Below, in pieces: positions 57,585 through 64,000 of a stretch of DNA of 64,000 nt. Source of the stretch: Planctomycetota bacterium (GTDB lineage: Bacteria > Planctomycetota > UBA1135 > GCA-002686595); assembly GCA_023150475.1 (NCBI GenBank), contig JAKLKU010000002.1:1-64000 (forward strand), given 5' to 3'. The position numbers and the translations under genes are program-made. The number at the start of each line of letters is the position of its first letter. Position 1 is the first letter of the stretch. The notes below the pieces were generated by a model. The model was not told where the DNA came from. It was given only the letters and a program-made list of their open reading frames with translations, and made no database searches.

Positions 57585-59429
57585 TCACGGGCCGCGGATC
57601 CACATGTTGGTGGAGTTGGTCAGTTGCAGCGCTCCACTGGCGTCGAAGAAGAACGCCTGACCCATGAAGTTCGACCGAGCCCACGACGGATCGATCAGGA
57701 ACGTGAATCGCGCCACGCCCGCGGCATCCGCGATGGCAGTGAAGCTGATCACTGGGTTGATTTCGACGAGCTGCGTGCCGAGCGGGAACAACGTGTGTTG
57801 CAGGTCGAACGCAAGCCCAGCGGGCGCGCCCGCCGGCAGACCGGTGACGAAGTAGTCCACCGTGTCGCCGGGGTTCACGCGGACGCCGCGCCAACTCGAC
57901 TGCGCCACCGACCCGGTGGTCGACGCACGCAATTGGTTGGCGAGGTTGTTCGGCCGGAACGTGACCGTCACCGTCCCGCCCGCCGCCACGGTCAGAGCCG
58001 TGGCGTTGGCGTTGCTGGTTTCGGTCGTCGATTCGACCGTACCGGTCGAGTCGAACCACTCCGCGCCGAATTGCTGCGGCGGATTGGGGACGCAACCCCA
58101 GTTCGCCGCCGACTGCACGTAGTTCGGAACGTCGGACTCGAAGAAGTACGCGCCCGGGTTGGTGCCGCTGAACTTGTCGACCGCCTCCATGCGGAGGAAG
58201 TACGACCCCGGCGGCAGGCCCTGGATGGCGAACGTACCGCCCGCGTAGCTCAGCGTGCCGACGCGAAGTACGTCGGGCTGAGTTGCGTTGACGGCGACGA
58301 TCGACATGCCGGGGAACGTCTGGCCGGGTGCTCCGACCACGGTGCCGGTGATGCGTCCGGTCTGCGCCCAGTACGGAGCGTTCGCCGGAAGCGGGTAACC
58401 TTCGGCGATCGCGAAGACATCGTCGAGTTCCAGAGTGCGCGCACTCCGGCCCAAGATGCCTTGCACTTGAGTGCTCGCCGCGTTCGTCGCGAACGGCAGG
58501 TACGTCCCGCATCCGCTGGCGACGGAAATCGTGGCCGAATAGCTCTCGTTCTGAGCCTCGCCGAACATCGTCGGGAAGTTCGAGGTCGAGAGCACGTTCA
58601 CGCCGTCGACCAGCGAGTGTCCGAGCCCGGCCACGTGACCGAGTTCGTGCACCAGCAGGCCTTCGAGATCGACGTACCCGAGCAACGGATCGGTGAACGA
58701 CGGCGTCGTCCAATTCGACCGCGTGCCCAGCGTGACGCCGATCGCCGCGTTGTCCTCGACGTAACACCAGTTCGCACGGGTCACGCCGCCGCCGGTCGTG
58801 GTCAAAGGCAACCGCGCCGGAATCGCCATGTCGGCTTCGGTGATGATCCCGCTCGCCGACGCCCAAACGCCGGTGACACCGAGCGAAACCGGGCCGCCCA
58901 TGCTGGCAGGGAACGTGCTCGGTCCATCCCAGAGTGTGATCTCACTCACACCGTCGAGACCCGCGCCGAGCGGACTCCACCAAGCGTGCGGGACGTAACC
59001 GCCCTCGCTCGCCGGAAGGTTCGGGTTGATCGCCAACGGACGCTTGTTCGCCACCACGGGCGAGGCGAACGAGAACGCCGAAGCCGGCGTGCCGACGGTC
59101 GGCACCGTCGCGCCGTTCCAAGTGGCGACCGCCCGATAGATGCTCTGCAACGCAGGCTTCTGGTTGTCGGGCAGCGAACCGATGAACGGGCACGAGAGGG
59201 ACAAACCGATCGGCGGATAACCGGGCGCCGAGTAGAACCCGGTGTTGCCGTTCGCCGGTCCGGTGCACACCGCCCACGGAATCGGTCCGCTGGTCGACCA
59301 GCGTTCCGTCACTTGCGCGCCGGGCGTAGCGCAGAAGCGCTCGATGCCGCCGGCGAGCGTCTGACTCGCGACACCAGCGACGGCGAGCGCGGTCAGAGCA
59401 CCAAGGGAAAGGCGAGAGATGGTGTTCAT
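57585..59429 (-). CDS. secreted metzincin-type zinc metalloprotease
   Basis: The 614-residue protein has a signal peptide (LGALTALAVAGVASQTLAGG). The zinc site is HELGHVAGLGH, the extended HExxHxxGxxH motif of metzincins, roughly one third of the way along. The downstream part includes a Carboxypeptidase-regulatory-like module (GRITGTVVGAPGQTFPGMSI, then FAIQGLPPGSYFLRME) and a C-terminal beta-rich region. It is presumably secreted or surface-held and degrades protein outside the cell. It follows the exported 197-residue protein by 5 bases, so the pair is one transcript, ended by the hairpin at 57532-57555. Confidence 0.88.
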   Translation of the reverse strand: MNTISRLSLGALTALAVAGVASQTLAGGIERFCATPGAQVTERWSTSGPIPWAVCTGPANGNTGFYSAPGYPPIGLSLSCPFIGSLPDNQKPALQSIYRAVATWNGATVPTVGTPASAFSFASPVVANKRPLAINPNLPASEGGYVPHAWWSPLGAGLDGVSEITLWDGPSTFPASMGGPVSLGVTGVWASASGIITEADMAIPARLPLTTTGGGVTRANWCYVEDNAAIGVTLGTRSNWTTPSFTDPLLGYVDLEGLLVHELGHVAGLGHSLVDGVNVLSTSNFPTMFGEAQNESYSATISVASGCGTYLPFATNAASTQVQGILGRSARTLELDDVFAIAEGYPLPANAPYWAQTGRITGTVVGAPGQTFPGMSIVAVNATQPDVLRVGTLSYAGGTFAIQGLPPGSYFLRMEAVDKFSGTNPGAYFFESDVPNYVQSAANWGCVPNPPQQFGAEWFDSTGTVESTTETSNANATALTVAAGGTVTVTFRPNNLANQLRASTTGSVAQSSWRGVRVNPGDTVDYFVTGLPAGAPAGLAFDLQHTLFPLGTQLVEINPVISFTAIADAAGVARFTFLIDPSWARSNFMGQAFFFDASGALQLTNSTNMWIRGP

Positions 59430-59434
59430 GGCTC

Positions 59435-60028
59435 TCACTTTCCTTCCTGGGCTTCGAGCCGCTCTTGGAGGCGCACCCAGGCGGCTCCCGTGCGCGCGAA
59501 GAACTGGTTGAGTTCTTCGTGCAACGCGTGATCGCCCGTCACGTGCCGCGACTGATCGGCAGCGACTTCGACGCGATACACGCCGCGCTGCAGACCGAGG
59601 ACGCCGGTCTCGCCGTCGACGGGCGAGGTCCAAAGGAACAGCACCACTTCCTCGTTCTGGACGAAACGAGGCGCTCCGACCACGTCGACCACGAAGTCGG
59701 CGTTCACCACGCCGGCGACGGAGACGTCGATGGTCGACTTCGTCGTGCCTTTCAGCGCTTGCAGCACGCGAACCGTGTACACGGTGTGCGCGATGCCGCG
59801 ATCCGGGATCACTTCGCGCATGCCTTCGATTCGGCCATGCACGACTTCCGTGGCGATGTACGCCGTCGCGTCGAGCGGAATGCTCGGCGTGTTGACGTAG
59901 AAACGCTGGATCCCGTCGCGAGTCGACGGCGTCGGAGCCGGCGTCGCGATCGAGTGGAACGCGTTGGCTGCCGCGGCGGCGGCCGACAACGCGCCAAGCG
60001 CGAGGAGCAGGGAAGTTTTGGTTTTCAA
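59435..60028 (-). CDS. exported hypothetical protein paired with the metalloprotease
   Basis: CAGGAG lies just before a TTG at 60026-60028, which starts an evident signal peptide (LKTKTSLLLALGALSAAAAAANAF); the 197-residue form is therefore preferred to the longer open frame. The mature part is beta-rich with ATEVVHGRIEGM, TVYTVRVLQALKG and the VGAPRFVQNEEVVLFLW segment. This resembles the small OB-like domains that accompany secreted metalloproteases. I do not recognise a named family. Co-transcription suggests a chaperone, propeptide or inhibitor role for the protease, which is a guess. Confidence 0.72.
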   Translation of the reverse strand: MKTKTSLLLALGALSAAAAAANAFHSIATPAPTPSTRDGIQRFYVNTPSIPLDATAYIATEVVHGRIEGMREVIPDRGIAHTVYTVRVLQALKGTTKSTIDVSVAGVVNADFVVDVVGAPRFVQNEEVVLFLWTSPVDGETGVLGLQRGVYRVEVAADQSRHVTGDHALHEELNQFFARTGAAWVRLQERLEAQEGK

Positions 60029-60416
60029 AGGTCGAACTCCTGGAAGAGTGTCGTTGCGACGCGTGATCTTCGGACCACGCACATCCAGGTATTCGCCCGG
60101 CGCTCGTCTCGAGAGTTTCGTCGAACATTTCGTCCGCGCGTCGCTGCACGCAACTCGGCCTGGCGACGCAGCATTCGACGCTTCGCATTCTCTCGAACGC
60201 CGACCACGTCGACTCGAGGCAATTTCGCGAGCGTCTCGCGAGTCTGCACGGCGTGCTCGGAATGCGTTCGGATTCGTTGAATGACGCCCTAGTACGCAAT
60301 CTTTCGGCGCTTACGCGGGCAGACATGTCGAGCGTTCGAGCCGCTTCGTGAATCGCTGAACTCCGAGCGCTCCGTCTCGCGGAAGCGCAATGCATCGGCC
60401 GGCACGGCGACCGGCT
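60029..60416. other. 388-nt gene-free interval
   Basis: This lies between the start of the exported protein gene and the stop of the EEP-family gene. It should hold the promoter of the protease operon. I find no repeat, strong hairpin or coding-like frame in it. Confidence 0.5.
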
Positions 60417-61427
60417 TCAGTGAGTCGCGAGGTTCAGCGAGAGTGTCGCGACGAGAGGGCGATGGTCGCTGCCGGCGTCGGGCGCGATTTCGGCCGCGAG
60501 CGTCGTGAAGTCCGGCGTGTGCCACACGTGGTCGATGCGCACGCAGCGGGGCCAAGGCATGTGGCGATAGCGCATGAAGATCGGAAACGTCGGGCCGAGT
60601 CCGACGCCGCGTCGTTCGAATGCGTTGACGAGCCCGGCGGCGGCCACGAGCTCGTACACGCGCATGTTGCTCGTCGCGTTGAAATCGCCGACCAACAATG
60701 CGGGCGCTGCGGCGAACGCGCGGCGCGCGAGCTCCGCCGCGTCGTCTTCCGCGACGCCGAAAGGACCGAGCAGCACCTCCTCGAGCGGCACGTGCACGTC
60801 GAACACCGTGATGCGCTCGCCGTGCGCGTCGAGCACGACGCGCAGGTAGGGCCGTTCGGATTGCAGGCGGAACAAGTCGCTCGCGACGATCGGGAACTTC
60901 GAGAGCACGCCTTTGCCCGGCACGCCGAGGCCGTGGAGCACACGGTGCGGGTACTCTGGCAAGAGTCGCGTCTCGAGCGCGAGCGCCTCTTCGTCGTCGA
61001 GCTCCTGCAGCGCGATGACGTCGGCGCCCGAGGCGCGGCAGAACGGTTCGAGGTCGTCGATGCGCGCGAGACCCGAGGCTGCATTGAGCGTGACGACGGA
61101 AAGTCGCGTCCCACCGACCGCCGCCGGCGCCGGTCGCTCGCGCAGCGTGCCGCCGAACAGCGCGAGCCACGTCGCCGCGATCACGGCATGCGCGACGACG
61201 GAACGCCAGCGGCGAACGGCGAGTGCGACGACCACGAACCCGATCGATGGCAATGCGAGCCACGGCAAGAGCGGCTCGACCAGCGACAAGGGCCACAGTC
61301 TTGGACCGAAGACCGCGCGGAGCACGAGGTACGCAGCGAGTAGGATCGCCATGCGTTCGACGCCGCGAAGCAGCGCGGCAAGTCGCGAGCCGGATCGTTT
61401 GGCCTCCATCGCGGACGAGCGGCGCAT
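60417..61427 (-). CDS. membrane-anchored endonuclease/exonuclease/phosphatase-family protein
   Basis: I use the ATG at 61425-61427 (336 residues); a TTG at 61454 or the ATG at 61409 are alternatives. Two or three N-terminal hydrophobic segments (MAILLAAYLVLRAVF and IGFVVVALAV among them) precede a soluble EEP domain. Catalytic blocks visible are VVTLNAAS, ALQELDDEE with the metal-binding Glu, LLVGDFNATS, and GSDHRPLVATL with the catalytic His. The layout matches YafD-like membrane EEP proteins of unknown substrate, possibly phosphodiesters or sphingolipid-like molecules. It begins just after priA ends and is likely co-transcribed. Confidence 0.87.
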   Translation of the reverse strand: MRRSSAMEAKRSGSRLAALLRGVERMAILLAAYLVLRAVFGPRLWPLSLVEPLLPWLALPSIGFVVVALAVRRWRSVVAHAVIAATWLALFGGTLRERPAPAAVGGTRLSVVTLNAASGLARIDDLEPFCRASGADVIALQELDDEEALALETRLLPEYPHRVLHGLGVPGKGVLSKFPIVASDLFRLQSERPYLRVVLDAHGERITVFDVHVPLEEVLLGPFGVAEDDAAELARRAFAAAPALLVGDFNATSNMRVYELVAAAGLVNAFERRGVGLGPTFPIFMRYRHMPWPRCVRIDHVWHTPDFTTLAAEIAPDAGSDHRPLVATLSLNLATH

Positions 61428-61455
61428 CGTGCGCTCGGCCCGCGCGCGCCGCAAG

Positions 61456-63795
61456 TCAGAGCAGTGACACCGGATCGACGTCGAGCGTCGGCCGCGGCGC
61501 CGCGGCGCGGTCGACGAGCTCGAGGGCGAGCTCGCGCACGCGTGCGAACGTGTCGCCGGCGAGCGGAGCCTTCAGCAGCAGGTGCTGGCGGAACTTGCCG
61601 CGCGCCATCGAGATCGGCGCCGGCGCGGGGCCGAGCACGCCGACGCTCGCCGCGAACGACGCCGGCTCCGCGACGGCGAGCCGCGCGCGCAATGCGTCGG
61701 CGAAATCGCGCGCCGCTTGGACGACCTTGGGCTCGCTCGGGTCCTCGAAGAAGACGCGCAAGAGGCGGCCGAACGGCGGATAACCGAGCTCCGCGCGCAG
61801 TTCGGCTTCCGCGATCGCGAAGCCCGAGAAGTCGTGCCGCGCCGCGCGGACGATCGAAGCGTGCTCCGGCGAGTGCGTCTGCACGACGATCTTGCCCGCG
61901 AGCTCGCCGCGGCCCGCGCGACCGGCGACTTGCGCGATCAGTTGGAACGTGCGCTCGGCGGCGCGGAAGTCGGGCAGGTAGAGCGCGCTGTCCGCGCTGA
62001 TGATCCCGACCAGCGTGACGCGCGGGAAATCGAGCCCCTTCGCGATCATCTGCGTGCCGACGAGGACGTCGATCTCGCCGTTGCCGAACGCTTCGAGGAC
62101 CCGTTCGTAGTCCTCGCGCCGCCGCATGGTGTCGGAGTCCATGCGCTGCACGCGTGCGCCTTGGAAGACTTCGCCGAGCTCTTGCTCGATGCGCTCCGCG
62201 CCGGCGCTCAGGTAGCGCAGGTTCGGCTTGGTGCAGCTCGGGCAGCTCTGCACCGGCGGCAGCTCGTCGCAGCACATGTGGCAGACGAGCCGCTGGATGC
62301 GACGGTGGAAGACCAACGTGACGTCGCAGCGCTTGCAGCGCACGGTCTCCTTGCAACCCGAGCACCACAGGACCGGCGCGAAGCCGCGACGATTGAGGAA
62401 GAGGATCGCCTGTTCCTTGCGCGCGAGCACGCCGCGCAACGCGTCGATCAAACGCACGCTGAAGAGTCGCGACGGCGTCGAGGCGAGCCGCTCGCTCTTC
62501 AAGTCGAGCACTTCGACCGGCGGCAGCGGCTTGTTGCCGGCGCGCTCGGGGAGCCGCAAGTGCTCGAGCCGCTTCTCGCGGGCCGCGCACCACGTCTCGA
62601 GCGACGGAGTCGCCGAGCCGAGCACGCAGACGGCGCCGGAGAGCCGCGCACGTTCGAGCGCGACGTCGCGAGCGTGGTAGCGCGGCGTGCTGCCTTGTTT
62701 GAACGACGGCTCGTGTTCCTCGTCGACGACGACCACGCCGAGCCGCGCGACAGGCGCGAAGATCGCCGAACGCGCACCGACGACGACGATCGGGCCGCCG
62801 CGTGCGACTTCGAGCCACATGTCGTGCCGCTGGAGGTCGGTCATCCGACTGTGCAGCACCGCGACGCGTTCGAAGCGCGAACGGAACCAACCGACGGTCT
62901 GCGGCGTGAGCGCGATCTCCGGCACGAGCACGATCGAGCTCTTGCCCAACGCGAGCGCCCGTTCGATCGCGGCGAGGTAGACCTCGGTCTTGCCCGAACC
63001 CGTGACGCCTTCGAGCAGGAACCCGCGATGCTCGCCGCGCTCGAGCGGCGCACAGAGCGCGTCGACCGCGACCTGCTGCGCCGGATGCAGCCTCTCCGGC
63101 CGCGTGCGGGCGCTCTTCGCGAACTCGAGCGGATCGCGCGCCGCTTCGACGCGTTCGAGGATCACGAACCCGCGCTTCGCGAGCGTGCGAGCCGGCGCGT
63201 CGGACAGATTGAGCTGCCGGCAGAGGTCGCGCAGTTCGATCGCGCCGCCGAGCTCCATCAACGTGCGCAGCAGCCGGTGTTGTTTCGGTTGCGCCGTCTC
63301 GAGCTCGGCGAGCTCGCGGGCGCCGACTCCCTCGGCGAGTCGGATCGTCGTCACGCGCTTGTGCCCGCTCTCACTCTTCAGCGCGGCGGGCAGGATCGCG
63401 GCGAGCGCTTCGCCCCACGAGCACGCGTACTCGTTCGCGATCCAGCGTGCGAGCGCGATGAGCTCGGCCGAGAGCAACGGCTCGTCATCGAGCAGCCGCG
63501 CGAGCGGCTTCAGCTTCGCGAGCGGCACGTCGCTCGTCTCGCCGACGGCGACGACGACGCCGAGCTCGCGCAAGTTGCCGAAGTCGACGGCGACGCGCAC
63601 GCCGGGGACGACGCGGTCGGCGAGTTCGTCGGGCACGCGATACGAGAACTCGCGTCGCACCGGACGCGGCAGCGCGACGTGCGCGATCCGCGCCGGACCG
63701 AGCGCTTGCTCGCGTGCCTGCGCCGAGTCTTCGGGCTCGCCGAGCGGGCCGAACAGCCCCGGACCCGCCGCGCGGGCTCGTTTCGTGCTCGCCAT
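61456..63795 (-). CDS. priA: primosomal protein N' (replication restart helicase)
   Basis: The 779-residue protein is PriA. The N-terminal 3'-end-binding domain (RREFSYRVPDELADRVVPG) is followed by the superfamily 2 helicase with Walker A GVTGSGKTEVYL near residue 268 and VVVDEEHEPSFKQ as motif II. The zinc-binding insert lies at about residues 482-523 (CSGCKETVRCKRC, CHMCC, CPSC), then GAERIEQEL and the C-terminal helicase half with GTQMIAKGLDFP. It reloads the replisome at stalled forks. A 25-residue basic N-terminal extension is unusual. The gene is preceded by the MazG-like gene with 13 bases between. Confidence 0.96.
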   Translation of the reverse strand: MASTKRARAAGPGLFGPLGEPEDSAQAREQALGPARIAHVALPRPVRREFSYRVPDELADRVVPGVRVAVDFGNLRELGVVVAVGETSDVPLAKLKPLARLLDDEPLLSAELIALARWIANEYACSWGEALAAILPAALKSESGHKRVTTIRLAEGVGARELAELETAQPKQHRLLRTLMELGGAIELRDLCRQLNLSDAPARTLAKRGFVILERVEAARDPLEFAKSARTRPERLHPAQQVAVDALCAPLERGEHRGFLLEGVTGSGKTEVYLAAIERALALGKSSIVLVPEIALTPQTVGWFRSRFERVAVLHSRMTDLQRHDMWLEVARGGPIVVVGARSAIFAPVARLGVVVVDEEHEPSFKQGSTPRYHARDVALERARLSGAVCVLGSATPSLETWCAAREKRLEHLRLPERAGNKPLPPVEVLDLKSERLASTPSRLFSVRLIDALRGVLARKEQAILFLNRRGFAPVLWCSGCKETVRCKRCDVTLVFHRRIQRLVCHMCCDELPPVQSCPSCTKPNLRYLSAGAERIEQELGEVFQGARVQRMDSDTMRRREDYERVLEAFGNGEIDVLVGTQMIAKGLDFPRVTLVGIISADSALYLPDFRAAERTFQLIAQVAGRAGRGELAGKIVVQTHSPEHASIVRAARHDFSGFAIAEAELRAELGYPPFGRLLRVFFEDPSEPKVVQAARDFADALRARLAVAEPASFAASVGVLGPAPAPISMARGKFRQHLLLKAPLAGDTFARVRELALELVDRAAAPRPTLDVDPVSLL

Positions 63796-63808
63796 GACGC
63801 GCCGGATT

Positions 63809-64000
63809 CTACGGGCAGGCGCAAGGCGCGGCGTGACACCGCGGGCAGCCCGCCGCGTACTTCTTCGCCGCGACGGCCTCGAGGTCGACCTTCGCGATCG
63901 AGGCGAGCGTCGCGAGCCAAGCGAGCACGTCGGCGAACTCGCCTTCGAGCTCCGCGCGGCTTCGCGCGTCGTCGGGCTTCAGCCGGCGCAGCGCGCGCGT
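63809..64000 (-). CDS. C-terminus of a MazG-like pyrophosphohydrolase (cut by window edge)
   Basis: The frame is open from the right edge to a UAG at 63809-63811, giving 63 residues. The sequence contains ELEGEFADVLAWLATLASIA, the E-x-x-D helix that binds magnesium in MazG-type nucleotide pyrophosphohydrolases. It ends in a Cys-rich KYAAGCPRCHAAPCACP, a tail seen on some short MazG-like proteins. The rest lies outside the window. It is probably in one transcript with priA. Confidence 0.75.
   Translation of the reverse strand, partial: TRALRRLKPDDARSRAELEGEFADVLAWLATLASIAKVDLEAVAAKKYAAGCPRCHAAPCACP

Overview
The window looks like a chromosomal segment of a high-GC, Gram-negative-type bacterium, most likely a member of the Planctomycetota. 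The clues are the paired DUF1800 lipoprotein and Tat-exported DUF1501 protein, tandem porin-like barrels, many Carboxypeptidase-regulatory-like exported proteins and strong G/C third-position bias. No lineage marker such as 16S rRNA is present, so the placement is inferred. UGA is the usual stop codon here and many genes overlap by 4 bases (GTGA, ATGA, TTGA), so tightly packed operons are the rule.

Layout. 0-7.4 kb (mostly minus strand): a family 2 glycosyltransferase; an operon-like run of a B12/radical SAM protein, an SGNH lipoprotein, an Aer-type PAS protein and a soluble chemotaxis receptor; a hemerythrin gene with an FNR/DNR-type operator next to a Crp/Fnr regulator. 7.6-13.1 kb: a NatAB-type ABC exporter, a sigma-70 factor and an acyl-CoA dehydrogenase. 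13.2-16.7 kb: a very unusual 1153-residue protein joining HEAT-like repeats, a ClpA/B-type double AAA+ engine and a complete class I release-factor fold in which GGQ is replaced by VGR. 16.7-23.3 kb: DUF1501/DUF1800, a methyltransferase, dGTPase and a pseudopilin. 23.3-36.1 kb: rnc-mfd-SurA-like operon, TPR-rpsT, def-ribF, tRNA-Phe, DUF971, arfB and two porin paralogues with clear terminators. 36.3-47.5 kb: a DUF255 thioredoxin-like protein, an SDR enzyme, folE/queD, an EF-hand protein with a 15-bp repeat, ctp-tsaD, larB-carA and a PaiB-like flavoprotein.

47.5-57.1 kb is the most accessory-looking part. A minus-strand run encodes a FeeM/LuxI-like GNAT acyltransferase, a heme-oxygenase-like diiron protein, a BtaA-like SAM 3-amino-3-carboxypropyl transferase and an Ntn-hydrolase of the penicillin acylase family. 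Just upstream lies a tRNA-like gene with anticodon UCA whose D-loop is interrupted by about 283 nt. Divergent from it is a strongly diverged arginyl-tRNA synthetase-like gene. About 2.4 kb beyond that gene, a short secreted-peptide gene reads through three in-frame UGA codons with coding-like composition and ends at UAG. Together these suggest, but do not prove, a local UGA-recoding module.

57.5-64 kb: a secreted metzincin-type metalloprotease with its exported partner, an endonuclease/exonuclease/phosphatase-fold membrane protein, priA and the end of a MazG-like gene.
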